From Poronia punctata (taxonomy: Eukaryota > Ascomycota > Sordariomycetes > Xylariales > Xylariaceae), in the NCBI GenBank assembly GCA_022579005.1, contig MU401508.1, forward strand, positions 1 to 64,000: a stretch of 64,000 nucleotides of DNA, read 5' to 3'. Of this stretch, positions 1 to 14,684 are shown one piece after another. Numbering within the stretch: the first letter of the stretch is position 1; every line of letters starts with the position of its first letter. Made by a program: the position numbers and the translations under genes. The notes under the pieces are model-generated. The model was not told the DNA's origin. It ran no database searches and was given only the letters and a program-made list of their open reading frames with translations.

Positions 1-3000
1 AAAAAGTAAACTAAAAGTAAAAATAATGCTTTTATTTTTTAGCTTTAATAATAATTAAAAATCTGCTTTTTTTTTTGCGTTTAAGTACGTTTTTAGTACT
101 ATTACGTACTTAAATCGTACTATTAAAAAGTACTACAATATAACAATTATTGTTTTGCTCTTTTTTAGTTTTTTACAAAAGCAGTAAATAACTGCTAAAG
201 TAGTAAAAAGTTATAAGTCTTTTACTTTTACTAAAAATATATTTTAATTTATACTTGCTTTATAATTAGTTTAGTTTACGTTTGCTAAAAATTTGTTTAT
301 ATATTAATATAATTTTACTTAAATATAATAAAACTTTATAAGTTTATTAACTATATTAATAATAACGTTTTTGCTTTTAATTGCTTAAACCTTAAAAAAA
401 CTATTTTATTTTTGCTTTTTTTGCTAAACAAAAACTTTACTTTATAAAGAAAAAGTAAAAACAAAAAGTAAATTAAAGCTATTTTAAGTATTAAGCGTAT
501 GCAATACGTTTGTTTTTACTTTTTTATTTTAAATAGCTTTTATAGCCTTTTAAATAGCTTTTGCACGCTAAATAATTTTAAGTAATAGTAGTAAATTATA
601 ATTAATTTATAAATAAGTACTAAATACTAATAAAGTAAGTATTAGTTTATTAGGTTTTATAGTGTTATTAAAAGCTTTTATTACTATTTACAAAATTAAT
701 TTATTATTGTTTTAGTAGCTAATCTTTTTTTTAATTATATTAAAAGCGTAGCGTAAAAGGGCATATACGCGTTTAATTTTGCTAAGTGCTTAATATGCTT
801 TAATAAGCATCTTTTTGCATATAATTCTTATAATCTTAGTACTAATATAAAACTTTTTTAAAATAAAGTTAGTACCAAGGTTATACACTATATAATTAAG
901 CAGTTTTTAATAAACGTTAATCTAGCACTTATAAAGTGCATTTTACGCCTTACATGCTTTTATTATTTAAATAAAAGTTGTAGCTTAAAATAACGTAGCT
1001 AAATTAATAATATAAAAAACTTGTTTTTTATTAATTTAAACTACGTTAATAATAACTTTATAATTAAATTTATAATTATTTTTTAAAGTAAATTTAAAGC
1101 GTTTAGGCGCTAAGTTATATGTTTAGTAATAATAATAAAATTTTTAAATTTTTTTTAAAATAAAATAATTTACTTTATAACTTACTATAGTTAACATTTG
1201 CTTTAGTTTTGCTGCTTTAAAGTGCTTAAATTGTTTATAAAGCTAGCATAACTTAGTTTTAGTAAAATATACAATTATTTTGCTAAAATACGTATTAAAA
1301 AATAAATGTCTTTATTTATAAATAACTAATATTATATTACTATTGCTTTAAATAATAACATTTTTAGTATTGTTAAAATAAGCACTAACGTAGTTAGCGT
1401 TATATAGTAAAAATAAAAAAAAGGTAGGCATATTTAAAACGTAATATATAGTTGTTTTAAAAAGGTTTTATATTTAAATTATGCTAATACTTTTAATAAT
1501 ACTGCTGCTACTAAATTTAATACAAACTTTGCTTAGTTTTTATATTATATTTGCTTTTAAATTTAAGTATAAGTATGCTTTTAATTATGCTTTTTTAACT
1601 ATTAAATAGTTAAAAGCACTTATATTTTATAATTTGCTTTAGTATTTTACTTTATATAGATTTTTTAAAACAAATTAATTTGCTAGCGTTTTAGCTTTAA
1701 ATTATTATATATTTTTGCTTATAATATAATATATATATATAGCGTTTATTAAAAATTAAGTAGATTTTTTTACTATTTTATTATTAATTTTATTTTGTTT
1801 ATAGTTTAAATTTAAAACAGTTTTAAAAATACTTTTTATATTTACTAAATATTAAGAAAATATTTTAATATCTAGTTTATAGCCGTAAATTGTTTTATAT
1901 ATAGTAAAAAACTAACGTTTTATTTTATATTATTTTTTAATTAAATAATTAGTTAAAAAACAACTGTTTTTTTTATATATAAAATACTTATACTTTTGCT
2001 TTAACAAGTTTAATTTGCTTTTAAAACTAAAGCAATATAGTATTAAATTGTTTTTATTATAACTATAATTGTTATACTTATAATTTATATAAAACGCAGT
2101 GCTACTTTTATTATTATTTACTACTTACAAACATGTTTAAAAGTTAAAAAATAAACTTTTAAACATTAGCTTTTAGTAAATAAGTGCTATATTAAACTTA
2201 AATATACCTTTGTACGCGTATACTATATTTATTACTAAGTAAATTTTACTTTAATACGCAGCGCTAAGTGCTTGCTAAGCTTTTATAATTTTGTTAATTA
2301 TAAAGTTAAAAGCTTTTATAAAGGTTTTATTTAAGTTTTTTTTATAAATATTTTAGTACATAATTATTATTTAATTAGTAAAGTATTAAAACTAATTTGC
2401 AATATTATTAAAATATAAATCTAACTTAAAATATATTTTTATTTATAACTTATTAAAGCTAATTTGCTATATAAAGTACTGCTTAGCGCGTTTATTAAAG
2501 ATTATTAAAAATATAGCTTAATATTAGTTTTTTATTATTTTAATTTAGCAGCATATATTAATAAAAATTTGTATTTTGTTATATAATAAGTTATAAGGCT
2601 TGCTTATATAATTTTAATTCTTTTGCTATATTTTTGCAAATATAGCAATCTTTTTAAAGGTAAAAAAAGTATTGTTTATTAAATATATTAAAAGTAAATT
2701 ATAAAGTAAAATATAATTAAATTTTTAAAGATTTAAGTATAAGGTTAAAACGTTTTTATACTTTATAGCTTAAGTAAAAGCAGCTTGCTATTAAAGCGTA
2801 ACTAGCTTGCTAGCAAGTATAAGATTTACTAGCTATAAGCGCTTAAAAGTATATAAAGTATACGTAGCTTAAGTAGCTTATAATGCTTAAAGGGTTAAAA
2901 AAGGTTAAAAAGCAGGTTAAGTGCTTTAAAAAGCTTAAAAAGCTTAAAAAGCTTAAGCTTTTTAATTAGTTACTAGTACTTTTTAAATTAATTATAATTT

Positions 3001-3467
3001 AAACATATACTATTATATAAACTTTTTATTATTAAAATTAAATAAAAAAGTTATTTTAAGTGCTTTTTTTTTAAATAATAAAACTAAAAAGAAGTATTAA
3101 GGTTTTTTAATAATTACGTTACTAAAAATAATTATAACTAAATAGTTACTTATAAAGGTTTAAAAGTTTGCTAAAGTGTTATTAAGCCCTTTTTGCTATA
3201 ACATTAGTAGTAATATATGTTAAATTATACGTACTAATATGTTAAAATTTTAACGTGTTTATTTTTTAAAATCTTTTTAAATAGCTTATAAAAAATCTTT
3301 ATTATTAAAAAATATATACAAGTACTTAGTTATTTTTATTAAAATATACGTATTTAGCTTGTTTTTTGTTGCTGTTTTAAAGTTAATTTTTTTATTTTTT
3401 TAAAGTTTAGGAATAATATGCTGTTAAAAAAAGTATATAGCTATCCTAGTATCTTTTAATATTCCGG

Positions 3468-4315
3468 CTTAATTTAAGTTTATATTATAAGCGTTTTTAA
3501 AACAAAAAGAGGGCTGTTAAAATTAATAAGCTTTTTATTATAGTTGCTTTTTTAAATTAAATCTAAAGTAACTATTAAGGTTAAGATTTAATAACAATAC
3601 TATTATAAATTAATGCTAATTAGTTTTTAAATTAGCTATAGGTTAATTATAGTAGTAAAAATGTTTACTATTTTTTATTTTGTTATTAAATAACCTATAA
3701 AATACGTACTATAATTTTACGTTAGCTTTTTTTGCGTACTATAATTTTACTAAAGGGTTATTAAAGCGATTTAATTTAGATTTTCTATTTAGCACTTTAC
3801 TTAAAGTAGTTTTTAAAAGCAATATAAAGCCAAAGCGACCTTAAATTAGGTTAAGAGCAAGTGCAACAATAGTTTCCGTTTTTAAACTTTGCTTTTTTAT
3901 AGTTGCTAATTTAACTACTAATTAGTGTTAGTCTAGCTAGGGGTTAATATAATTATAATACGTTACTATTTGTAGTACTATGTTAACTTAATTAATAAAA
4001 AAGAAAAAGAAGTTATAAGGACTTTTTTTTAGCAAGTTTTATATAGCTATAAAAGTTTTTAATTAATTAAAACCTATTAGCAATACAAGAGAAATACGTA
4101 TACTTTACGTATTTAATACGTAAAGAACGCGTACTCTTTATATACTAGTTACGTACTATATACGTACACTGCGCGTATACTTCCTTAATAAGGTAAGTCT
4201 AACGCAATCTATAACAAATGTATAAGAAACCAAATATCTATGTCTATAAGATATTTGCGTTCTAATAGTTTTAATGTAGTTAATAAGGTTAAGGGTATTA
4301 GAAGGGATTCTAACA
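3468..4315. repeat. Direct-repeat copy 1, less mutated
   Basis: This ~0.85 kb unit recurs at 4341-5183 at a constant offset of about 870 bp. This copy keeps more G and C, for example GCCAAAGCGACC near 3828, where copy 2 reads GCTAAAGCAACT. Alignment is clear over 3596-4315 and at 3468-3480, with a divergent stretch between. It could be a tandem duplication or a pair of long terminal repeats. On the minus strand the unit would begin TGTTAG, as many LTRs do, but almost no internal region separates the copies. Confidence 0.75.
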
Positions 4316-4340
4316 ATACTTGTTTTTTTAAAAATTTTAA

Positions 4341-5183
4341 CTTAATTTAAGTTATTATTAAAAATGTTTTTAAAGTAAAGTAGTACTAACTACTATATAT
4401 GCTATAATTTTTAATATAATTAGTTTTTTAAATTTCTTTTTAAAAATAAACTAAAGTTATATAATAATAATACTATTATAAATTAATACTAATTAGTTTT
4501 TAAATTAGCTATAAGTTAAAAGTAATAAAAAATGCTTACTATTTTTTATTTTATTAGTATATAACCTATAAAACGCTTACTATAATTTAGCATATGCTTT
4601 TTTTACTTACTTTATCTTTCTAAGTAGTTATATAATAATTTAAATTAAATTTTTTATTTATTACTTACTTAAATATAGTAAGTTTTAAAAGCAATATAAA
4701 GCTAAAGCAACTTTAAATTAAGTAAAAAGTAAGTATAATAATAGTTTTTGTTTTTAAACTTTGCTTTTTTATAGTTGCTAATTTAACTACTAATTAGTAT
4801 TAGTTTAGCTAAAAGTTAATATAATTATAATACGTTATTATTTATAATACTATGTTAATTTAATTAATAAAAAAAAAAAAGTTTTAAAAACTTTTTTTAG
4901 CAAGTTTTATATAGCTATAAAGGTTTTTAATTAATTAAAACTTATTAGCAATATAAAAAAAACACGTATACCTTATATATTTAATATATAAAAAATGCGT
5001 ACTTTATATATACTAATTATATACTATATACATATACTATACATATACTTCCTTAATAAAGTAAGTTTAACGCAATTTATAACAAATATATAAAAAACTA
5101 AATATTTATATTTATAAAATATTTACGTTTTAATAGTTTTAATATAGTTAATAAGGTTAAAGGTATTAAAAGGGATTTTAACA
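4341..5183. repeat. Direct-repeat copy 2, more heavily mutated
   Basis: This is the partner of the unit at 3468-4315. Nearly every difference reads C in copy 1 to T here, or G to A: TAGTCTAGCTAGGGG becomes TAGTTTAGCTAAAAG, and AAGTGCAACAATAG becomes AAGTATAATAATAG. Both changes in one copy indicate mutation on both strands, as RIP produces. A few sites go the other way, so copy 1 is not the direct ancestor. The unit ends in TTTTAACA. Confidence 0.75.
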
Positions 5184-8100
5184 TTAATTAACAAAAAGCC
5201 TTGCTATATAAGCAAAAAAATTAAAATTTACATATTTTAATAGCTTTTTATTAAAAGCAATAAAAAATATTATAAAGCAACTACCTTTTAACCTAAGCTT
5301 TAAGTATTTAAATTTTTTATATTTAAAAAATAAGCTAATTATATTATTTTTATTAACTTAACTTATATAAGTTAAAATATTAAATAAAAAAATAAACAAA
5401 AACAAAATTATATAAAGATTAAAAAAAAAACTTTATGTTAACTTAGCAAATTATAATTAGTTTACTAGCAATATGTTTATAGCTTAATAAATTTAATAAA
5501 TTAAATAAAAGTTTTAAAAAGCTAAAGCTGCTATAGTATACTTAAATATAATTAAAGCAATAAATATGCTTTATAAAGGTTTTACTACTACCTTTTTAAA
5601 TAGTTAAACTACTTTATAAAATTTTAAAAATAAAGCTATAAAATAAAAAGCTAATTTAATAAACTTTATAACTTTTAAATAAGCTTTTAAAAAAAATATT
5701 TAGCAATAATTAAAAATAAAAAAATTATTTAACTAGTAAACAAGCTTAAAAAACTGTTTTTTAAAAAAAAAACAAAACTTTAATACTTTATTATAATAAA
5801 ACCTTAGCTTTATTAAAAAAGATAAGCAATAAAAATACTTTTTAACTAAAAAATTCTAATTTTTTAACAATATTAAAAACTTTTACTTTAAAGTTTATAA
5901 TAAAAACATTTATTAATAGTTTTTAAAACAAAGATTTGTATATAAAAGCTATTAATAAAAAAGCTTAAAACTTTTATTTTTTATAAAAAGCATTTAATAC
6001 TATAAAAAGTATATTTTAAGTTTTAAAAATAAAGCGTTAGTTATAAGCTTAAAAAGCTAAAAATATAAAAATTAAGCTTATAAAAAAATAATTTTAGCTA
6101 ATGCTAGCATAAATATAAAAAAAGCTATTTAAAAAGCTTACTTATTATTAAAAATGTTTGCTTTATTTAGTACTAGTATATTAATTAAAAAGCTTTAAAT
6201 GTTATAAAGATTTTAATTTTAACTAAGTGCAAGCTTTTAAACTAAAAGATAATATAAACAAAAAGCTGCAATATTTAAATTTTTAAAATTTAAAAAATAA
6301 TAGTTAAGCAAACTTTAATATGCTATATTTAATTTAACTAATTTACTTTTATAAAAAAGTTTAAAAAACCTACTAATAAGTAACAAAAAAAAGGTATTAT
6401 TATTAATAAAAGTATACTTTTAATATAGCAAACATAGTTATATTAAACCTAAGTGCACTATTTTAAACTTTTTATACTTAAAACTATAAAAATAAGCATA
6501 GCTAAAAGCTTTAATATTTTTAAATAAAAAAATAAAAAAAGCTAAAGTTAAAAAAAAGCAGTTAATATCTTTTTTAGCAATAATATATTACTTTTTTATT
6601 TTTTATAATATTAAAACTAAGAAATATAATTAAAAAAATAAAAAAAGCTTTTAAGCTAATAAAATAAGCTTTTTTTGCTATATTTTAAAAACTGCAAATT
6701 TAAAAGCTAATAAAAAAATTTTTAAAGATTTATTTAAAAAATCTAATAAATCTAATAAATTTAATAAAAACAGCAAGCTTAAAAAGATTTAAGCATAAAT
6801 ATGCATTTTATAAAGTTTTTTAGCTAAAATATTAAATAAACCTTTAAAAAGGCAACAAAATAAAAAATAATTAATATTTATTAAAACGCTTTTAAATAAA
6901 AATAAAAGTAAAAAATAAAAGCTTTAAAAGAAAAACTAGTTATTAAGCTTAAAAAATTTATAAAAAGCTAAATAAAAAACTATTTAATTATAAAACTTTA
7001 GTTAACTAAATTAAAGTAAAAATAAGTTTTATAAACTTATTTTAAATAAGCTTAAAAGCTTTTATAGCTATAAAATATATAGCTACTTAAATTATAGCTA
7101 AAGTAAAGTAAAAAGCTAAATATATAGCTTAAACAAAAAATTTAACTCTTATAATATTAAGCTTAATATTAAGCTTTATAGTTATTTATTTAGCTACTGC
7201 TATATAAAAAATTACTTTAATACTTTATTATTTAAAAAATAGCTAAACGCTAACTAAATCTTTTTTTATAAGCTTTGCTTAAATAAATTAAAAATTTAAT
7301 ATTAATATTATATTAAAAAAAAAAGTTAAAAAGCTTAAACTAAAGCTTTTAAATTTATTAAATTTAAAATTTAAAAAACTTTTTATAAAAACTTTAAATA
7401 AAAATTTTATTAAAGTTTTTTACTATATTATTATAATTTTAAAAGTTATAAATATATAAAAAACTATATAAGCTATTATAAAAACCTTAGCTTTTAAAAA
7501 GTAAAAAAATAATAAAGTTTACATAATTTTAAGTTTTTTTTAGCTTTAAAACGTAGTAGCAGTAATTAATATTTAATTAAGCACGCTAAGCATTAGTAAT
7601 ATAAAGTAAAAAAATTTAAAAGTTTATATTAAAAAACCTATTATAATTTAATTAATAGGTTATAAACTATTTTTATACTAAATAAACCTTTTATTAAACT
7701 AAACTTTAAAGCAGCTTTTAAAAAAATAAAAAAAGCTTTTAATTTAAAAAAGTTAGCAAATAATTTAAAAAATAGCAACTTAAACAATTTTAATAATACG
7801 TTAAAAAACTAAGCTTTTATTTATAATTATACTATTAAGTTATTTTAAACTGCTAAGTTATTAAATTTAAAAAAGCTATTATAAAAATTAAACTAAAATT
7901 TAATATAAACTTATTTATAATGCTATTTAAAATTTATTATATAGTTAATATTTTAAAATTAGTTTATTATTTTTAAAATTAAATAATATATTATACTTTA
8001 AAGCTTAATACTTATAGTATAAGCAAGCAAGCTTATAAAATACTAGGTTTTATATTATTTATTTTTAGTACAAAAAACCTAGTATTAAGTTAATATGTTA

Positions 8101-11100
8101 TATTTAAAAAAAAAGCTATAAACAAAAAATTTACAAATTAAAAAATTGTTATACTTTTTTTAATAAAGCAAAAACTAGCTAAATAATTTATTATAACCTT
8201 TAAAAAAATCCTACTAACTATTATAAAAACCTAGTTTAATAAATTAAATATATATTTAAAGCCTTTAATACTAAATAACCTTAAAAAAAACGTTATAAAA
8301 ACTTTTTATACTTACTAAAATCTTAATATATTAAGTATTATAAATATATAAGCTATAAATCTATATAAGCATTATATTAAGCTAAAACTTAAAGTAAAGC
8401 TATAAAATAAATTTAAAGAAAAAGTTTAAACTTAATTATAAAAATATTAAATAAATAAGCTAATTTAAAAAAGTATAAATTTAAAAATATATAAAAGCAT
8501 AGTTGCTGCTAATAAAAAGCTATTATTATAAAAGTTATAACTTATTATAGTAATAAAAAACTATATTTTTTTTTATTTTAATTTATAAAAAAAGTAAAAA
8601 ATTATATTTAACTATTAAAACGTAAAAGAAAATATACTAAGTATTAAAATGTTTTTAATAGCAAATATATATAATTACTTTAGTAACTTAAACGCTAAAA
8701 GCTTTTTAAAATTTAATTTAAAGTACGCATTTTAAGTTATACTAATTTATTTATTATATTATTATATGTTTATATTTTTAATACTAAGATTTTAGCAAAT
8801 ATAACTAACTAAAATGCTATAAAGATTTTAAACTTTTACTTTTTAATAATAAAGCTTATAAAAATAGCTTTAAAACCAATTTTAAAGCTAAATTTAAAAA
8901 ACTTATTATTATAGCTTTAAGCTTTTAAAAAGCTAGTACTTATATTTTTTTATATAAATAACATTTTTTTATTATATTTTAACTTTTATAGTTAATAAAA
9001 ATTTATTAAGCACTATTCTTTTTTAAAAATCTTTTAAGCAATATTAAAATTGTTTTTTAAAAAGGTATATTTAAATTTTATTAAAGTAGTTACTTTAAAA
9101 GTGCTTTATTAAACTTATAAAATTTTATAAGTAATTTTTAAATAAAGTAAAAAAATTAAATTATAGCTTATACTTAAAAATTAAACTATTATTAAATTGT
9201 TTTTAAAAACTATTAAATATACTTGCAAATAAATAAAAAATTATTTTAAAATAGCTAGACCTTTAACTAAACTAACTAAGTTAGTTATATAAAAATAAAA
9301 ACTAGTAAAAGCTTTATTTTTTAAGTTTTTTAAAAATAAAAGTATTTATAGTAATTAAAATATATAAGTATATGTTTAATTAAGCTAAAAATAAATTTAT
9401 AAATACTTTAAGATTTAAAAAAAAAAATTTATTTACTTAGATTTAAAAGGGCATTAACGTACTACTAATATATAACAGCTTTTTTTTTATAAAGACTTAA
9501 TAAAATTATAATACTTATAAATAAAAGCTTTTAGTTATTATAAAGCTACTTTGCTAGCATATTAAGTATTTTATTATACTATTAAAAATTTAGTTAATTA
9601 TTTATATAAACTATAAGCTTTTAACGTTTTTTATTAATTTAATATATTATAAAAAAATATATGCTTAGTAAGCTAATAAGCTTTAGTAATTAAATATTTA
9701 AATTAAATATATTAAAAAAAAATAAAGCAGCTAATGCTTTATTTAAAACGATTTTTAAAACAAAAGATTATAATAATATTAGTATGCTAAAAAAGCTTAA
9801 AAAAATAAATTATACTAAAAAGTAAATTTAAAAAAATAAAAAAAGAAAATATAAAAATATACTTTTAAAGCTTTTAAAAGCTAAAGCTAAAGCTTTTATT
9901 TAAGCTAAATATAATATAACTACTTAATTAAATAAAGTTAAATTATATGCTTGCTTTTTATAAAAGTAAACTAATAAACTAAGTAAATTTTAAAATTTGC
10001 TAAATTAAAAAGTACTTAGTTAATTAAATAAAAAAGCTTAAAATAGTACTATTAACAATTTTTTAACTAAAATATTATATTATTATTATAATAAGTTAGC
10101 TAAGTATAAATTTAAACTATAGTATGCTAACATTTTTAAGCTTTTTTAAAAAAAGTATTATAATCTTTTAAATTATTTAAGCAAAACGATTTTTGTATAA
10201 AAGTCTTAAAGCTATTAAATATATAATAATATGCTTAAATATTGCTAAAAAAGCATATAGCAGCGTTATTTATATTAAAATAAGATTGCTTAAGCTTTGT
10301 AACTAGCTTATAATTAAGCTAATTATTTTTTTATTTAAATAATAATAAATAAGTTAAATAAGTTAATATACTAGCTTACTATAATAAAAAATATATAAAA
10401 CTATTATATTAAATATATAAAATATGCTAAATTTAGTTTAGTAGTTTTAAAAGTTTTTAATTTTTTAGTTACTATAAAAGCACTATTTTATATAACTATT
10501 ATAAACTTTATTAAACTATTTTTTAAAACTAAAAATAAAAACTAATATTATTTTTTAATAATTAACTATTTTAGTTATTTTGCTTAAGTATTTAAAATAA
10601 AAAATTGCTTAAAACTTATAGCTAAAAAAAAAGTAACTAAATAAATATATTTTATAAGCATAATGCTATTAAGTATTTATGCTAATTTTAAAAAAGTATT
10701 TATTTTAAAAACTTTTAATTATATACTAAAAAAATTTAGCACTAAGCTAATAAATATACTATTAAAATTTTATAAGTTAGTTAGTATAATTAAAGCTTAT
10801 ATAAAAATTTTTTAACAAATTTTTAAAAAGCTTATACTTAAAAATAAAAAATTTAATAATTAAAACTAATATTTGCTAACAATAATTGCTTAATATAATA
10901 AATAAGTTATAAAGTTTATTAAATTATCTTTTATAAAAATATTATATAATATTTTACTTTATAAACTTTTAAAAGTATAATTTTTATTAGTAAACTAAAA
11001 AAACTTAAAAAGCTTACTAGTTTTAAAAAAGTTTATTTTACTATTTAAAAATAAGCTTTTATAATTTTAAAATTACTTAATAATAAGTTTATAAGCTTTA

Positions 11101-11640
11101 TATAAAAAGATTTTAAAAAAAATAAACATTAAATAAAAGCTTTAAAAGCATTAGCATAATATAAAAATTTTTAAAATTTAAGTTAATAACTTTATTATAC
11201 TATTATAAAATAGTAAACTTTAAAAGTTAACACTTTACTAAAAAAGTTTATTTATTATTAAAAAACACTTTAAAAAACTATTATTTTGTTTAATAAATTT
11301 AAATAGCTTACTAATAGCTTTATATAACTATTATAAAAATTTATTAAAAGTTTTTAAGCTAAAAAAAAGCTACTTATATACTATAAAAAATCTTTCTTTA
11401 CTAATAAAAGCTAGTATTTAGTTAAAATAATTTAATAGTTTTATTTTTCTTTATTATTATAATAAAAGCGCTATACTTTTTTTATTTTATTTTATTAGCT
11501 TAGTAAAAGTATAAATTTAGCAAAAAAAAAAGTCTAATCCTTTAAACCTACTCTAATAAAAAAAAAAGGCTATTACTTTTTTTATACCTATTATTTTAAA
11601 GTTATAACCCTTTTATTATCAAGACCTACCTAAATCTTAT

Positions 11641-14600
11641 TTTAAAAAGTACTTATTAATTTATTTACATTAAGATAGATACATAGAGAATACATTACCT
11701 TGTTTCCTATTTCTGATTCCCCTTGCAGATCTCCCATCTTTTCTAACACAAGTACTTTCCGTTATGAGGGTTGAGGCCAACGACCATGCCGTCTTGGGAC
11801 TGGTGTAATCAAAACGGCCGGGGTTCTGGCGTCCAAAAAGAAGCCGACCCCTCTCTGACACGAATCCCTTTCCAGGTTTCTGGCAGGGTTCACAGAGTAT
11901 GGCTCGCCTAAAACCGATCCCACTGTTTCGCGCACTTTGTGCTACTCCAAAGCTCGTCATACCAAAAGCGGAACAGCGCTGACTCGGCTCCTCAACTAGC
12001 ATGGGGGTCCAGAGACGATTGAAGATTGGAAAGAGAGTTCGCTCCGGAAAAACCAGTCTGTTATCGTCCAAATGCCATTGCGATGCCTAGGCTAGGTTTT
12101 TTCTTTTGAAGTAAGCTGGCGTCCTCTGTACGGAAGCCATACGAGTACAAGATATTGCCATTGTTCTGTAATGGATTGTCTGCCAGAGAGCCACGAACGA
12201 AGGCCACGGAGAAAATACATCTCTCCTTCCTCGACGGCAATGATGCCCGCATCTTATTTACTTTAAGTAAGCTACACATACATATAACTACATGTTGGCG
12301 GACGTGGGATTGGACATGATATGTATTTATCTGCAGAAGCATTAGGAATGCGGCTACCTAAGTCAAGTTTCACGGTTATGTCTTGTTTTCTTTCTCCTGA
12401 TTATCTTGTTCCGGCCAATCCCATACCAACTGGTATAGTACGGCATCGGCGCGACGATGTCCGTCATCCCTCTCTTCGGCAGTGCCATGCTTTTCCGGCG
12501 TTACTCTCATTTAAACGCCACTTACAAGGCTTCTCATGTCCTGGATGGTTGAAGTTCATGTATCATATCAAACGTGACAATGAAACGACAGGTTTTTGAA
12601 CCCGGCCATGCTGTCTCAGTAGGGAATACAAATGGTTTCATAACACCATGAAGCCTCTAATTAGACAATCCGGACCCTGATATTGGAGTTACCCTCACGG
12701 TATAATTGTCTATGGCCTCGAAAACCAATTTGCGAGTTTATACATCATCTATTAGGTACCTACCTATATAGCGATGTGTGCGATCGTCCTATGGTCGACT
12801 ATATATAAGCTTAATCTTGTGGTATATGCACTCTGTATTGGTCGTAGTGGAATACGCACATACGTCTTAAGTCGTTCGAAACTCGGATTTTGTTTACTGT
12901 TAGAGTCTGCCTAGGTACAGTTGCCGGGTTGAGGTATTGTGTCCTATTCGAGTTATAGTACATACCCGTGTACATTATTGATTGGGAATAGAAAAGTAGG
13001 TGGGCAGGCAGGTGCCTTGAAGGAGTATGTATGTGGTTTATGGACACATCCGAATGGGCCGAGGGTAGCTATAGGACGAAACTTGAAACTTAAACCGATA
13101 AACAACTCGTCCGATAACAATGCCGTGGAGTTTATTTTACATAGGTGGGCATTATACCAGGTAACCTATGCATGAAATCTGGCGAATCTCCGATATGCCA
13201 CACCTTGTATTAGCATGTATGTCAATTACACTACCTACTCTAACTACGAGTAGGGAGACGAGGAGGGTTGTTTCGAGGTGAGCATAGACATGGTTATACG
13301 TGTACATGACCATTCGCTTGACCACCAAATGCGCTTATAACTCCCAGCCATGGTCATACCTATCACAGCTATTACACCCATTTAACCAGTCATCTGCAAA
13401 TCGATCGAATGCCCGTTTGTTGCTGTCGGCGGCTCTGGTAGAAGATAAGTAAGTCCTGATCGAGGAGGATATGCCTACACGTACTCGTACACTCTAACGG
13501 ATACTAGCAAACCGGCCATCTCAAAAAATTGCTCTGTATTCTGCCCGGCAACGTAGCATAAATAAGCATAGAAGAACAGAAGAAGTCGAGTTGCCCCTGT
13601 TGAAGCCGAATTGGTCCCGGTGATATGCAGAATGCAGGTGTACGCGCATATATCCAGCGATTTATCTGCCAATAACTGTGTCGAATATGACCACAGCACC
13701 TAAATGAGTACAACCCAGATTAAGTCGGCCAGGCACCAAAGTACATGGGTACATACTGAGGGACATAAAAGTACCCACCTTCTCATCTGAGATTCACCAG
13801 CATTCTGCTCTCCATGTAGGTACCTAACCTCATACGGTATCGTGACCGCCTGTAAGTAGCGATGCCTGCGCAGATATCTGGTCAGGTACCGATCTGACCA
13901 GCGAACCTTTGTACCGCCTATCCACTTTTGTATGTACCTTGCAGGTAACCCTATACGGACTCGTTATGCTGTCGACAGCCCTGTCGTTCCGTCTCTACCC
14001 ACCCCCCGACACACTGTACACGTACACGTACAAGTCCCCAATCCTCCAAGCCTGCCAACCTGCCAATCTCCTCTTCGTCCATTTCCTCGTCCTTTTTCCT
14101 TCACCTTGACAACCTCGTCGCCTGTCAACAACGATCTGGCACAATTCCAGTAGCAGATTTCGAATTACTCGGATTTGCTCTGGTCTTGGCCGTCCGCTCC
14201 TTTTCTTCTGCATATCTGTTTAGTTTTTATCCCGTTAGCCAGCATTGTTGTCTCATTTTGATTTTGATTGATCAATCTGCAGCGACAATCTGCTTGGGCG
14301 GAAAGAAAACACAAAAAAAAGGGCTGCCCCCTGGCATCGAATAAAACATTATCACCACCGACGCAGCCTCCGCTTACGAATTTGCCTAATTTATCAAGAC
14401 AGAGTATGACACCTATGCGAAAACTTTGTTCAGCAGACCTGTCTTTTCATATTCACACGGGGTCCGACGCGGGAATCAACACTGGTACTGACGACCAAGC
14501 AATTGCAGAAACAATTCAAGCTTGCTGTTGATGACTGCTTCGCAGCCTACACGAATCCCTTTACTGGAGATCGAACACCCGGAACTTTGACGAATGCCCG

Positions 14601-14684
14601 TCACTGCACTATCCTGACACGCCCTATGATATCGACCTGTCGCTAGGATTATTGGTTTCGTGCCGGGAGCGGCTTGGAGGACCC
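11641..14684. other. Intergenic and probable 5' leader
   Basis: Composition returns to normal here. The longest open frames (133 codons at 11670-12071 and 93 codons at 12061-12342, both minus) match nothing I recognise, and they overlap in different frames. They may be a broken gene next to the AT-rich block, but I cannot support one. From about 13950 onward the DNA is pyrimidine-rich with CAAC and TTTC runs, as in fungal promoters and leaders, and probably serves the gene at 14685. Two TACTCGTA motifs occur at 13245 (reverse orientation) and 13482. Confidence 0.5.

Larger units (their letters stand above)
1..11640. repeat. AT-rich, RIP-degraded repeat block
   Basis: This block consists almost only of A/T with scattered G and C, has no long open frame on either strand, and is full of TA dinucleotides and TAA/TAG stops. 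That is how transposons look after repeat-induced point mutation (C-to-T, mainly at CpA), a process known in filamentous ascomycetes. Two near-adjacent copies of one repeat inside it (3468-4315 and 4341-5183) show the expected transition bias directly. It ends abruptly near 11640, where ordinary composition begins. It lies at the window edge and may continue outside. It could be pericentromeric, subtelomeric or an isolated AT isochore; no telomeric TTAGGG array is seen. I cannot assign an element family. Confidence 0.88.

Noticed and set aside
1..11640. AT-rich block as mitochondrial DNA or a telomere
   Set aside because: There are no mitochondrial genes or TTAGGG repeats, and the decayed repeat pair fits nuclear RIP better.
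11670..12342. Two minus-strand frames of 133 and 93 codons beside the AT-rich block
   Set aside because: They overlap in different frames, resemble no family I know and lack convincing splice sites; possibly a broken gene but not supportable.
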